Assembly: GCF_041435335.1 (NCBI RefSeq)
Contig: NZ_CP108430.1
Span: 3,020,501 to 3,084,500 of the forward strand
Source: Streptomyces sp. NBC_01283
GTDB lineage: Bacteria; Actinomycetota; Actinomycetes; Streptomycetales; Streptomycetaceae
Direction of reading: 5' to 3'
Length of the DNA stretch: 64,000 nucleotides
In this document: piece by piece, positions 52,445 to 61,599 of the stretch
How the letters are laid out: every line of letters starts with the position of its first letter
Position numbering within the stretch: the first letter of the stretch is position 1
The notes under the pieces: model-generated
The model's input: only the letters and a program-made list of their open reading frames with translations
Told to the model about the DNA's origin: nothing
Databases searched by the model: none
Position numbers and translations under genes: made by a program

Positions 52445-54778
52445 GTGTCCAGCGCAGCCGAACAGGAAGCACTCCGGGGTGGGCGGCGCGGGACGGACGC
52501 GGCCGCGGGGAACGGGAAGGCCGCCGTGAACGGGACGTCGACGCGGCCGGAGGCGCGCGCCGCGCCGCGGGCCGCTTCGGTCGCGCGCGCCCGGCCCGCC
52601 TGGCCGGGGGCACCGACGCCGCTCGGCGCCCGGTTCAGGGTGGGTCCCGACGGGGTCGCGGGCACCAACTTCGCGCTGTGGGCGGGGGGTGCGGAGGCCG
52701 TCGAGCTCTGCCTGTTCGACGAGCGGGGCGTGGAGACGCGGACGTCGCTGACGGAACTGACCCACGAGATATGGCACGGCTTCCTGCCGGGCGTCCGTCC
52801 CGGGCAGCGCTACGGCTACCGCGTGCACGGCCGCTGGGACCCATGGACGGGCGCGCGCTGGAACCCGGCGAAACTGCTCCTCGATCCGTACGCGCGTGCG
52901 GTGGACGGCGACTTCGCCGAACACGGTCTGCCGCCCGAGGTGTACGGACACGTGCGGGACTGGCCCCAGCAGCAGGTGGCCGACACGGTGCGGGACGACC
53001 GGGACTCGGCGCCGTACGTGCCCAAGGGGGTGGTCGTGCACGACGACGCCCCGGACGACGAGTGGGCCGACGACCGGCGCCCGAAGACGCCGTGGGCGGA
53101 CTCCGTCATCTACGAGGTCCACGTACGCGGCTTCACCAAGCTGCACCCGGGGATTCCGGAGAACCTGCGGGGGACGTACGCGGGTCTGGCGCATCCGGCG
53201 GCGATCGGCCATCTCGTGCGGCTCGGGGTGACGGCGGTGGAGCTGCTGCCCGTGCACCAGTTCGCCCATGAGGACCATCTCCTGCAGCGAGGCCTGCGCA
53301 ACTACTGGGGCTACAACTCGATCGGCTATTTCGCACCGCACGCGGCGTACGCGGCGTCGGGGACGCGGGGCGAGCAGGTCGGCGAGTTCAAGCGGATGGT
53401 GCGGGCGCTGCACGAGGCCGGGATCGAGGTGATCCTTGACGTCGTCTACAACCACACGGCGGAGGCGGGCGAACTGGGCCCGGTGTTCTCGCTCAAGGGC
53501 ATCGACAACCGCGGCTACTACCGGCTTCAGCCGTCCGACGCGCGGCGGTACGCGGACTACACGGGCTGCGGGAACACGCTCCAGGTGGTGCAGCCGCACG
53601 TGCTCCGACTGATCACGGACTCCTTGCGCTACTGGGTGACCGAGATGGGCGTGGACGGGTTCCGCTTCGATCTGGCGGCGGCGCTCGCGCGTTCGTTCCA
53701 CGACGTCGACATGCTCTCCCCCTTCCTCGCGGTGATCGCGCAGGACCCGGTGCTGCGGCGCGTGAAGCTGATCGCCGAGCCGTGGGACGTGGGGTCCGGC
53801 GGCTATCAGGTGGGGGCGTTTCCTCCGCTGTGGACGGAGTGGAACGACCGCTACCGGGGTGCGGTGCGGGACTTCTGGCGGGGCGCGCTGCCCGATGTGC
53901 GGGATCTGGGGTACCGGCTCTCCGGGTCGAGCGACCTGTACGCGTGGGGCGGGCGCCGTCCGTACGCGTCGGTGAACTTCGTGACGGCGCACGACGGGTT
54001 CACGCTGCGGGACCTGGTGAGTTACGAGCGCAAGCACAACGAGTCCAACGGCGAGGGGAACAGGGACGGTTCGGACGACAACAGGGCCTGGAACTGCGGC
54101 GTGGAGGGCGAGACGGCGGACGAGCGGGTGACGGAGCTGCGGCGGCGCCAGCTGCGCAATCTCCTGACGACGCTGCTGCTCTCGACGGGGGTGCCGATGC
54201 TCGTGGCCGGGGACGAGATGGGGCGTACGCAGGGGGGCTCCAACAACGCGTACTGCCAGGACAACCAGGTCAGCTGGGTGGACTGGGGTCTGCTCGACAA
54301 GCCCGGGTGGGGTGCGCTCTTCGACCTGACGTCCCGTCTGATCGCGTTGCGCCACCGGCATCCCGTGCTGCGGCGGCGGGCCTTCTTCTCCGGCCGTGCG
54401 CATTCGGCGGACGGGCTGCGGGACCTGGCGTGGTTCACCGCGCGCGGGACGGAGATGACGGAGGGCGACTGGTACGCGCCGGCCGCGACGCTCGGCATGT
54501 ATCTGTCCGGCCGCGACATACCGGGCCGGGACGCCCGGGGCGCACCGGTCGTCGACGACAGTTTCCTCGCGATCCTGCACGCGGCGGAGGGTGCGAGCGG
54601 GTTCGTGCTGCCGGGAGCGCCGTGGGCGCAGGCGTACGAGGTGGTGGTGGACACCTCCCTGGAGGAGCAGGGCGCCGCCCCCGGTACGGTCCTGCGCGCC
54701 GACACGACGGTCATGGTGGCGGGGCGGTCGGTGCTGTTGCTGCGGGTGCGGGAGGGGGTGGCGGGGACGGGCGGATGA
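52445..54778 (+). CDS. glgX: Glycogen debranching enzyme GlgX
   Basis: Isoamylase-type GH13 enzyme that cleaves alpha-1,6 branch points in glycogen. 777 residues from a GTG with AGGAGG 7 nt upstream. A ~65-residue Ala/Arg-rich N-terminal extension precedes the CBM48-like module (GARFRVGPDGVAGTNFALWA). Catalytic residues lie in VDGFRFDLAAAL (Asp), KLIAEPWDVG (Glu) and NFVTAHDGFT (Asp). The extension is longer than in E. coli GlgX. No glycogen-synthesis genes are adjacent. Divergent from the transpeptidase gene. Confidence 0.95.
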   Translation: MSSAAEQEALRGGRRGTDAAAGNGKAAVNGTSTRPEARAAPRAASVARARPAWPGAPTPLGARFRVGPDGVAGTNFALWAGGAEAVELCLFDERGVETRTSLTELTHEIWHGFLPGVRPGQRYGYRVHGRWDPWTGARWNPAKLLLDPYARAVDGDFAEHGLPPEVYGHVRDWPQQQVADTVRDDRDSAPYVPKGVVVHDDAPDDEWADDRRPKTPWADSVIYEVHVRGFTKLHPGIPENLRGTYAGLAHPAAIGHLVRLGVTAVELLPVHQFAHEDHLLQRGLRNYWGYNSIGYFAPHAAYAASGTRGEQVGEFKRMVRALHEAGIEVILDVVYNHTAEAGELGPVFSLKGIDNRGYYRLQPSDARRYADYTGCGNTLQVVQPHVLRLITDSLRYWVTEMGVDGFRFDLAAALARSFHDVDMLSPFLAVIAQDPVLRRVKLIAEPWDVGSGGYQVGAFPPLWTEWNDRYRGAVRDFWRGALPDVRDLGYRLSGSSDLYAWGGRRPYASVNFVTAHDGFTLRDLVSYERKHNESNGEGNRDGSDDNRAWNCGVEGETADERVTELRRRQLRNLLTTLLLSTGVPMLVAGDEMGRTQGGSNNAYCQDNQVSWVDWGLLDKPGWGALFDLTSRLIALRHRHPVLRRRAFFSGRAHSADGLRDLAWFTARGTEMTEGDWYAPAATLGMYLSGRDIPGRDARGAPVVDDSFLAILHAAEGASGFVLPGAPWAQAYEVVVDTSLEEQGAAPGTVLRADTTVMVAGRSVLLLRVREGVAGTGG

Positions 54779-54855
54779 CGTGAGCACCGCACGGCGGCCC
54801 TATTGGTCCGAACCTGCCCATTGCCGCGCTTCCCCGTGCCGGTCAAGCTCGGGTG

Positions 54856-55809
54856 ATGGACCTGGAGTTGAGGCACCTGAGGACGATCCGGGCGATCGCC
54901 GACGCGGGCAGCCTGACCAAGGCCGCCACCGCGCTCGGGCTCGCGCAGCCCGCCCTGAGCGCACAGCTCAAGCGGATCGAGCGCGCCTTGGGAGGGGAGC
55001 TCTTCGAGCGGGGGCGGCACGGGGTGCGGGCCACCGCGCTCGGGGAGTTCGTGCTGGCCCGCGCCCGGGTCGTGCTTCCGGCGGTCAGCGGCCTGCGGGA
55101 GGAGGCGCTGCGGTTCGGCCGGGCCTGGGAGGGCGGCGTCGGTTTCCGGCTCGGCGCGACGCACGGGCCGCTGCTCGGCGCCCTGGTGGACCGGCTCGCC
55201 GCCGCGCACCCGGGGGCGCGGGTGACCACCCACACCTCCTGGTCGGAGCGGGAGATCGCGTCCCGCACGGCCGACGGGCGCCTCGACTTCGCGCTGGTGG
55301 GGGCTTGCGGGGCGAGTCCGCCGCCGGAGAGCGAGCTGCTCGTGTGGCGGGAGGTCGCCCGTGACCCGGTCTTCGTCATGCTGCCCACCGGGCACCGGTT
55401 GGCGGCCCGCGGTGAGATCGGCCTGGCCGAGCTCGCGGACGAGGCGTGGACCGACGTGCCGGGCGACGGCTGCTTCGCGGACTGCTTCACCGCGGCGTGC
55501 GCCCGCGCGGGGTTCACGCCTTCCTCCGTGTACGAGACGGACGTGGCGTCCTGTGTCCATCTGGTCCAGGTGGGGCGGGCGGTAGGGCTCTGCCGGGCGA
55601 CGTTCCCGCCGACGCCGGGCCTGGTGACCCGGCCGCTCTCCGGGGCGCCGCTGTACTGGCGGCATCTGCTCGGCTGGCATCCGGCGGCCCCGGCCCACGA
55701 CACCGCGCCCGCCGTGTTCGCACAGGCCCGCGCGGCCCACGCCGAGGCCGCGGCCCGCAGCGAAAGCTACACGGCCTGGCTGGCGGCCCCCTCACCACAG
55801 CTTCCGTGA
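54856..55809 (+). CDS. LysR-family transcriptional regulator
   Basis: 317 residues from ATG 54856 (a GTG one codon upstream is possible). The winged helix is LTKAATALGLAQPALSAQLKRI; the effector domain includes FALVGACGASPPPESELLVW and a Cys pair in DGCFADCFTAACARAGF. The gene ends in a degenerate 23-bp repeat array that begins at its own last codons. Its target is unknown: it follows glgX by 77 bp in the same direction, with no divergent neighbour. Confidence 0.9.
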   Translation: MDLELRHLRTIRAIADAGSLTKAATALGLAQPALSAQLKRIERALGGELFERGRHGVRATALGEFVLARARVVLPAVSGLREEALRFGRAWEGGVGFRLGATHGPLLGALVDRLAAAHPGARVTTHTSWSEREIASRTADGRLDFALVGACGASPPPESELLVWREVARDPVFVMLPTGHRLAARGEIGLAELADEAWTDVPGDGCFADCFTAACARAGFTPSSVYETDVASCVHLVQVGRAVGLCRATFPPTPGLVTRPLSGAPLYWRHLLGWHPAAPAHDTAPAVFAQARAAHAEAAARSESYTAWLAAPSPQLP

Positions 55810-55958
55810 GCGCCGACCTGCGGCTCCACGAACGACGATCCACGCTCCCGTGAGCTCCGCCCCGCGCCCTTCATGAGCGCCGATCGGCGGCTTCGGTGAC
55901 CGTCGGGCGGCGGCTTCCATGAGCGTAGGGCGGCGACTCCGTGAGCGTAGGCCCGCAG
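55801..55958. repeat. Degenerate ~23-bp tandem array, seven copies
   Basis: Copies begin at 55801, 55824, 55845, 55869, 55891, 55914 and 55937, each near CTTCCGTGAGCGCCGACCTG in pattern (C T/C TCC-GTGAGCG). The first copy is the coding end of the LysR gene (Leu-Pro-stop). Units are contiguous without spacers, so this is not CRISPR. Confidence 0.75.
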
Positions 55959-56288
55959 CCTGCGCCAGCATCGCCCCCCGCCCTCATCACCAACGCGACC
56001 GGCCTCCCATGCCGCGGCGGGCGGCGAGAGCTGCACGGTGTGGCGCGCGGCGGCCTCGCCGCGGCCTCCGCGAGCCCCGATCCGCGGCATCCGCAAGCGC
56101 CGGGCGGCGACGCCGTGAGCGTAGACCCCCAGCCTGCGCCAGCATCGCCCGCGCCCTCATGACCATCGCGACCGGCCTCCCATGCCGCGACGCGCGGCGA
56201 GAGCTGCACGGTGTGGCGCGCGGCGGCCTCGCCACAGCCTCCGCGAGCCCCGGTCCGCGGCTTCCCTGGGCGTCGCGGCGGGCGTTCC
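55941..56288. repeat. 174-bp intergenic tandem repeat, two units
   Basis: GTGAGCGTAG followed by CAGCCTGCGCCAGCATCGCC recurs at 55941 and 56115; the units also share CCTCCCATGCCGCG and the GAGAGCTGCACGGTGTGGCG core. The period of 174 bp is a multiple of three and minus-strand frames stay open, but no start or family is credible. It fills the gap between the LysR gene and the serine protease; 56289-56412 has no feature beyond the leader of the protease. Confidence 0.8.
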
Positions 56289-56412
56289 ATAACGTCGGGG
56301 GCGGGGGTCGGATGACAGCTTCTGGGGGGCAGTTGAGGGTTTTACGGTGTGGGCGATCCGCTGGCCGTCCCCCTCACCGGTCCGCTCGCCCCTCGTACCG
56401 AGGAGATGCCCC

Positions 56413-57783
56413 ATGCCCCCCATCCACCACAGACGCGCCGCCGCCGCGTGCGCCGCGCTCGCCGCGGCCGGCGCCCTGGTCCTCGCGGGTCTGCCCGGCA
56501 CCGCGAACGCCCAGGCCGATCCCGCCGCGTCCACTCTGCCCTCCCCCGCCGAGACCGCCGCCGTCGACAGGACATCGCCCGAGGTCCTGAAGGCCATGCG
56601 GCGGGACCTCGGCCTCACGTCGGCGCAGGCCGAGGCCCGTCTGGTCAACGAGGCCGAGGCCGGCGCCGTCGCGGGAGCCCTGCGGGCCGCGCTCGGCCGT
56701 GACTTCGCGGGCGCCTGGGTGCACGGCGCCACGTCGGCGCGGCTCACCGTGGCGACCACCGATGCCTCGGACGTCCCCGCGATCGAGGCCCGGGGTGCGC
56801 GGGCCGAGGTGGTGCGGCACTCCGCAGCTCAACTGGACGCGGCAAAGGCCAGGTTGGACCGCGCCGCGAAGACGGCGGCGACGCGCGACGCTCCCGTCTG
56901 GTACGTCGACGTACGCTCCAACGCGGTCGTGGTGCGTGCCGTGCGGCCCGCCGCCGCGAAGTCCCTCGTCTCCGCCGCGGGGCTCGGCTCCTCCCTCGTA
57001 CGCGTCGAGAAGACCAAGGAACGGCCGCACCCGCTCTACGACCTCGTGGGCGGCGAGGCGTACTACATGGGCGGCCGGTGCTCCATCGGCTTCCCGATCA
57101 CCAAGGGCACGCAGCAGGGCTTCGCCACGGCGGGCCACTGCGGGCGGGCCGGCACCGCGACCAGCGGCTACAACCAGGTGGCCCAGGGCACGTTCCAGGC
57201 CTCGATCTTTCCCGGCAGGGACATGGCCTGGGTCGCCGTCAACTCCCAGTGGACCGCCACCCCGTACGTGAAGGGCCAGGGCGGGCAACGGGTCGGCGTC
57301 GGGGGCTCCACGCAGTCCCCGGTGGGTGCGTCGATCTGCCGTTCCGGCTCCACTACGGGGTGGCACTGCGGCACGATCCAGCAGCACAACACCAGCGTCA
57401 CCTACCCCGAGGGCACCATCAGCGGCGTGACGCGGACGACGGTCTGCGCGGAGCCCGGCGACTCGGGCGGCTCCTTCATATCCGGCAGCCAGGCGCAGGG
57501 CGTCACCTCGGGCGGCTCGGGCAACTGCTCCAGCGGAGGGACGACGTTCCACCAGCCCATCAACCCGCTGCTCCAGCAGTTCGGCTTGACGCTGAAGACG
57601 ACGGGTGGCGGCGACCCAGGCCCCGGTGACCCTGAGCCGGGCGGCACTTGGGCGGCGGGCAAGGTCTACGCCCCGGGTGACTCGGTCACGTACGGCGGTA
57701 CGACCTACCGCTGCCTGCAGGGGCACCAGGCGCAGGTTGGCTGGGAGCCGCCGAACACTCCCGCGCTGTGGCAGGCCGGCTAG
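56413..57783 (+). CDS. Secreted streptogrisin-type serine protease with chitin-binding module
   Basis: 456 residues. Signal peptide (MPPIHHRRAAAACAALAAAG, cleavage near ANAQA), an alpha-lytic-protease-type pro-region (~35-205; LGLTSAQAEARLVNEAEAG), an S1 protease domain with His in TAGHCGRAG, Asp in GRDMAWVAV and Ser in PGDSGGSFIS, a Gly/Pro linker, and a C-terminal CBM5/12 domain (AGKVYAPGDSVTYGGTTYRC). GAGGAG lies 8 nt before the ATG. Layout matches streptogrisin C. It degrades extracellular protein while anchored to chitin. Confidence 0.95.
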   Translation: MPPIHHRRAAAACAALAAAGALVLAGLPGTANAQADPAASTLPSPAETAAVDRTSPEVLKAMRRDLGLTSAQAEARLVNEAEAGAVAGALRAALGRDFAGAWVHGATSARLTVATTDASDVPAIEARGARAEVVRHSAAQLDAAKARLDRAAKTAATRDAPVWYVDVRSNAVVVRAVRPAAAKSLVSAAGLGSSLVRVEKTKERPHPLYDLVGGEAYYMGGRCSIGFPITKGTQQGFATAGHCGRAGTATSGYNQVAQGTFQASIFPGRDMAWVAVNSQWTATPYVKGQGGQRVGVGGSTQSPVGASICRSGSTTGWHCGTIQQHNTSVTYPEGTISGVTRTTVCAEPGDSGGSFISGSQAQGVTSGGSGNCSSGGTTFHQPINPLLQQFGLTLKTTGGGDPGPGDPEPGGTWAAGKVYAPGDSVTYGGTTYRCLQGHQAQVGWEPPNTPALWQAG

Positions 57784-57795
57784 CAAGCATGGTCC

Positions 57796-58425
57796 TCAGC
57801 CGAGGATCCCCCGGCTGTACGCCGTGGCCACCGCCGCCGCGCGGTCCTTGACTCCCAACTTGCCGTAGATGTGGGTGAGATGCGTCTTGACCGTGGCCTC
57901 GCTGATGAAGAGTTCGACGGCGATCGCACGGTTCGACGTGCCCTTGGCGACGAGCGCGAGCACCTCCCGTTCGCGGGTGCTCAGCGGTTCGTTTCCGGGG
58001 GCACGCACGCGTGAGACGAGCCGGGATGCGACGGCGGGCGAGAGGACCGTGCGGCCCTGGGCCGCCGCCCGGACCGCGGTGAACAGCTCGTCGCGCGGCG
58101 CGTCCTTGAGGAGGTAGCCCGTCGCGCCCGCCTCGATCGCGGGGATCGTGTCCGAGTCCGTGTCGTACGTGGTGAGGACCAGGACGCGGGATCGGGAACC
58201 GCGCCGGGCGAGCTCGGCGATCGCGTCGACGCCGTTGCCGCCCGGCATGCGCAGGTCCATCAGGACGACATCGGGGTCGAGGCGCTCCACCAGGGCGACG
58301 GCCTCGACGCCGTCGGCGGCCTCGCCGAGCACCTCGAAGCCGGGGGCCGACTGGAACATGCCGCGCAGGCCGTCGCGTACGACGGGGTGGTCGTCGACGA
58401 CGAGCAGAGTGATCAGGTCATCCAT
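57796..58425 (-). CDS. NarL/FixJ-type response regulator
   Basis: 209 residues. Receiver domain with phospho-Asp in DVVLMDLRMPGGNG and a C-terminal LuxR helix-turn-helix (LSTREREVLALVAKGTSNRA and SEATVKTHLTHIYGKLGVKD). Its start lies inside the end of the kinase gene (8-nt overlap), which marks it as the cognate regulator. It probably controls the ABC exporter genes at the head of the same operon. Convergent with the protease gene, 12 nt between stops. Confidence 0.95.
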   Translation of the reverse strand: MDDLITLLVVDDHPVVRDGLRGMFQSAPGFEVLGEAADGVEAVALVERLDPDVVLMDLRMPGGNGVDAIAELARRGSRSRVLVLTTYDTDSDTIPAIEAGATGYLLKDAPRDELFTAVRAAAQGRTVLSPAVASRLVSRVRAPGNEPLSTREREVLALVAKGTSNRAIAVELFISEATVKTHLTHIYGKLGVKDRAAAVATAYSRGILG

Positions 58426-59713
58426 GGCGGACCAACGGTACGCGAGCCGAGAGAGCGGTGCCGTGACCCGGCTCCGATTCCACGGTGAACGAGCCCGCGA
58501 CGCGTTCGGCGCGGGCCCGCATGCCGTCGAGGCCGAAGCCGCCGGAGCCGCTGCGCCGCACCAGGGCCAGCGGGTCGAAGCCGCAGCCGTCGTCGCGCAC
58601 GTCCAGGGCGACCTCGCCGTCCATGTACGAGAGGGTGACGCCGAGGCGGGTGGCCGCCGCGTGCCGGGAGGCGTTGGACAGGGCCTCCTGGACGATGCGC
58701 AGGAGCGTCGCCTCGATCTCCTCGTGGAGCGGCTCGGCGGTCCCGGTGACCGTGAACTCGGCGCGGACGCCGGTGCGTTCGGACCACTCCGTGACCGTCT
58801 TCTTCAGCGCTTCGGGGAGCGCGTCGTGCTCCAGGGCCGTCGGGGAGAGGTTGTGGACGGAGCGGCGGGCCTCGCCGAGGCTGTGCCGGGCGAGGTCGGC
58901 GGCGCGTCCCAGGTGCTCGCGCGCCAGTCCCTCGTCGCCCGCGTTCGCGACGACCTGGAGCTGGGCGATGATGCCGGTCAGGCCCTGCGCGATGGTGTCG
59001 TGGATCTCGGCGGCGAGCCGCCGCCGTTCGTCGGCGACGCCCGCTTCCCGCGCCTGGACGAGGAGTTGGGCGTGCAGGGCGGCGTTCTCGTCCATGGCCT
59101 GCTGGAGGGCGTTGTTCGTGCGCTCCAGCTCCAGGATGGTGGCGGCGGCGTCGAGGGCGCGCTGCTCCTCCTGAGCCGCGAGGTGGGCGAAGACCATGAG
59201 CAGCGCGACGTTCACCGCGAACAGCCCGCCGAAGACGACCCAGCCGAGCTCGCCGTCCGGCGGGAGGCCGCCGGACTGGGAGCCGGACATGGTGACGGCG
59301 GTGAGGAGCAGACCGGGCTTGACCAGACGCGGGGGCAGCAGCCGCTCGGCGCCGAAGTAGCCGACGACGGCGTAGAACGCGAAGAACGGGTTGAGCCAGG
59401 TGAGGACGAAGGCGATCGCCCAGCGCAGGAGGTAGTAGACGACGGACGCGGGCGTGGGTTCCGGCCGTGCGGGGGCCAGCGCGCCCCACCCGAGCTGGAG
59501 CGCGAGGCCCGCGGCGACCAGCGTCCCGGCCAGGTACCAGTCGCCCCGGTCCATGCCGACCACGTCGCCCGTGGCGACCGCCATGAGCAGCCCGAAGGCA
59601 AGGAGGACGTAGGGGCCCCAGCGGTGGAACAGGCCCCACCGCTGTTCGATCATCTTCGTGGCGTCCGCCGTGCTCGTACTCACCGCCCCAGTGTCGTCGA
59701 CGAGCCACGTCAC
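58418..59713 (-). CDS. Membrane histidine kinase (HisKA_3 type)
   Basis: 431 residues. Five to six membrane helices (~40-190), then a coiled coil, the dimerisation/phosphoacceptor helix RRRLAAEIHDTIAQGLTGI (phospho-His) and an ATPase domain (VQEALSNASRHAAAT, DVRDDGCGFDP, SGGFGLDGMRARAE). No extracellular sensor domain of size; stimulus may be sensed in the membrane, as in DesK/LiaS-type kinases linked to ABC exporters. It starts with GTG at 59713, 7 nt after the permease stop. Confidence 0.93.
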   Translation of the reverse strand: MTWLVDDTGAVSTSTADATKMIEQRWGLFHRWGPYVLLAFGLLMAVATGDVVGMDRGDWYLAGTLVAAGLALQLGWGALAPARPEPTPASVVYYLLRWAIAFVLTWLNPFFAFYAVVGYFGAERLLPPRLVKPGLLLTAVTMSGSQSGGLPPDGELGWVVFGGLFAVNVALLMVFAHLAAQEEQRALDAAATILELERTNNALQQAMDENAALHAQLLVQAREAGVADERRRLAAEIHDTIAQGLTGIIAQLQVVANAGDEGLAREHLGRAADLARHSLGEARRSVHNLSPTALEHDALPEALKKTVTEWSERTGVRAEFTVTGTAEPLHEEIEATLLRIVQEALSNASRHAAATRLGVTLSYMDGEVALDVRDDGCGFDPLALVRRSGSGGFGLDGMRARAERVAGSFTVESEPGHGTALSARVPLVRHG

Positions 59714-59720
59714 GTGCGGA

Positions 59721-60494
59721 TCACTCCCACCTGAACCAGCGCGATGCCCCGGCCGTCAGGGCCACGGTCCACAACGCGAGGACGCCCAGGTGGACCGGGC
59801 CGGGCCAGTCACCGGCGGCGGCGTCGCCGAGCGCCTGGGACGCGGCGCCGAGCGGGGTGGCCTCCACGATGTGGGCCAGCGTGTCCGGCATGGCCTGCAC
59901 GGGCAGCCAGACGCCCGCGCTGAACATCGTCGGGAAGAAGACGGCGGAACCGATGGCGGTCGCGGCCTTCGTGGTGCGGGCGAGCGCCGACACCAGGGCG
60001 CCCAGGGCGAGCCCGCACAGGATCGCGAGGAGCAGCGCGACGACGTATCCGAAGGCCTGGCGTGGCAGCGGCACGTCGAAGACGGCGCGGCCCACGGTCA
60101 GCGAGAGCAGTGCGGAGACGAGGGCGGCCGCGCCGTGGATGCCCATCTGCGCGCCGAGCACGGCGGCGGGGCGTACGGGCGTGGCGGACATGCGGCGCAG
60201 GATGCCGCGTTCGCGGTAGCCGGTGATGAGCGGCGGCATGGCCTGCAGGCCCGCCATGATCAGCGAGAGCAGCACCGTCACGGGCACGTACGCGTCGATC
60301 ATCCTGAGCCCGCCGAGCGAGTCCGACGGCTCCCGGAAGTCGGGGATGGAGCCGAGGACCACCAGCAGGATCGTGGGAAAGGCCATGATCCAGAAGAGGG
60401 CGCCCGGCTCGCGGCGGAAGAGGCGGAACTCCGTCCTGAGGACGGCGGCGGCCCCGTTGGTCCGGCCGGGGTGAAGGACCGTGGCGGTGGTCAT
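59721..60494 (-). CDS. ABC-2 type exporter permease
   Basis: 257 residues with six membrane helices. Typical ABC-2 features: RTEFRLFRREPGALFWIMAF at the N-terminus, GYRERGILRRMSATPVRP in the cytoplasmic loop and FFPTMFSAGVWLPVQAMP near the end. The start overlaps the stop of the ATPase gene (ATGA). DrrB-like; the substrate could be a lipid, peptide or drug. Second gene of a four-gene operon with ATPase, kinase and response regulator. Confidence 0.92.
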   Translation of the reverse strand: MTTATVLHPGRTNGAAAVLRTEFRLFRREPGALFWIMAFPTILLVVLGSIPDFREPSDSLGGLRMIDAYVPVTVLLSLIMAGLQAMPPLITGYRERGILRRMSATPVRPAAVLGAQMGIHGAAALVSALLSLTVGRAVFDVPLPRQAFGYVVALLLAILCGLALGALVSALARTTKAATAIGSAVFFPTMFSAGVWLPVQAMPDTLAHIVEATPLGAASQALGDAAAGDWPGPVHLGVLALWTVALTAGASRWFRWE

Positions 60495-61393
60495 GCCGAT
60501 GCTCCCGTCAGGTCGAGGAACGCGTCGTCCAACGTGGCGTCGGAGACCCGGAGCTGGTGGGCGGTGATGTGGTGCCGGGCGAGCAGCGTGATGGCGGCGT
60601 TGACGGTCTCGTCGGTGCCGTTCAGGGTGTAGCGGCCGTCTCGCTGGTCGACGGAGATCACCCGGGGCAGCGCGGCGAGCTCGCGCTCGTCGAGCGGCGC
60701 GGACGGCGTGAAGGACATGACGGTCGATCCCGCGGCCCGGCTGATGAGGCCCGCCGGGCTGTCCAGGGCGGCGATCCGCCCGTGGTCGATGACCGCGATG
60801 CGGTCGCAGAGGCGCTGGGCCTCCTCCATGAAGTGCGTGACCAGGAGGACGGTGACGCCGCTGTCCCGTACGTCCTCGATGAGCTGCCAGGTGTCGCGGC
60901 GGGCGCGCGGGTCGAGCCCGGTGGTCAGCTCGTCGAGCACGACGACCTTCGGGTTCCCGATCAGGGCGAGCGCGATGAACAGGCGCTGCTTCTGGCCTCC
61001 GGAGAGCTTGCCGAAGCGGCTGTCCAGCTTGTCGGTCAGGCGCAGGCGTTCGGCGAGGGGGCGCCAGTCCGCGGGGTCCGGGTAGAACGCGGCGTACAGC
61101 TCCAGCGCCTCGCGCACCGTGAGCTTCGGCTGCAGCTCGCTCTCCTGGAGCTGGGCGCCGAGGATCCGGGTGACGCGGTCGTGGTCGGCGACGGGGTCGA
61201 GCCCGGCGACGCGGACGGTTCCGGTGTCGGGGACGCGCAGGCCCTCGACGCATTCCACGGTGGTGGTCTTGCCGGCGCCGTTCGGTCCGAGGACGCCGAA
61301 GATCTCGCCCTCCTCGACGGCGAAGGAGACCCCGTCGACGACGGTCCGTCCGCCGTAGGCCTTGCGCAGGTCGTGCACTTCGATGATGGGCAT
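60491..61393 (-). CDS. ABC exporter ATPase (DrrA-like)
   Basis: 300 residues. Walker A LGPNGAGKTTT, signature KLSGGQKQRLFIALALIG, Walker B VVVLDELTTGLDP (Leu-Thr in place of Pro-Thr after Glu), H-loop VTHFMEEAQ, and a C-terminal DrrA-type domain ending in LDDAFLDLTG. The start ATG 61393 (MPIIEVHDLRKAYGG) is chosen for family length; upstream sequence is the divergent promoter region. First gene of the exporter/two-component operon. Confidence 0.93.
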   Translation of the reverse strand: MPIIEVHDLRKAYGGRTVVDGVSFAVEEGEIFGVLGPNGAGKTTTVECVEGLRVPDTGTVRVAGLDPVADHDRVTRILGAQLQESELQPKLTVREALELYAAFYPDPADWRPLAERLRLTDKLDSRFGKLSGGQKQRLFIALALIGNPKVVVLDELTTGLDPRARRDTWQLIEDVRDSGVTVLLVTHFMEEAQRLCDRIAVIDHGRIAALDSPAGLISRAAGSTVMSFTPSAPLDERELAALPRVISVDQRDGRYTLNGTDETVNAAITLLARHHITAHQLRVSDATLDDAFLDLTGASA

Positions 61394-61450
61394 GGGTCGA
61401 GACTCGCCGGTGGGCGGGGGTCCGGGCATCGCCCATCGCGCTCGAAGGGG

Positions 61451-61470
61451 CATCAGCCGATCGGTTGATG
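61451..61470. promoter_or_regulatory. 20-bp near-perfect palindrome in the divergent exporter promoter region
   Basis: CATCAGCCGATCGGTTGATG is symmetric at 18 of 20 positions. It lies 58 bp from the ABC ATPase start and 130 bp from the opposite exporter. Typical dimeric-regulator operator; NarL-type or TetR-type proteins could bind. Confidence 0.65.
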
Positions 61471-61516
61471 GAGGGGTACGACTTCGCCGGTGCGGGCCGG
61501 CCCTGGGGGCTGCCGG

Positions 61517-61534
61517 CCTGGTCTTAGGACCAGG
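61517..61534. promoter_or_regulatory. 18-bp palindrome in the divergent exporter promoter region
   Basis: CCTGGTC TTAG GACCAGG: perfect 7-bp arms around 4 bp, 66 bp upstream of the plus-strand exporter start. Different in sequence from the other palindrome, so probably bound by another protein. Confidence 0.6.
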
Positions 61535-61599
61535 GGACGAGCGGGGACGGGCCAAAACTCGGTGGGCTCTGTCAGTCGCCATCCGTAGGCTCGCTCCTG

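Noticed and set aside
52274..54787. 837-codon minus-strand frame opposite glgX
   Set aside because: GlgX catalytic motifs lie on the plus strand; the opposite frame is Arg/Pro/His-rich noise.
55801..55958. Possible CRISPR array
   Set aside because: Units are contiguous and degenerate, with no unique spacers and no cas genes in the window.
55871..56290. Minus-strand frame across the 174-bp repeat
   Set aside because: Open only because the period is a multiple of three; no ribosome site and no family.
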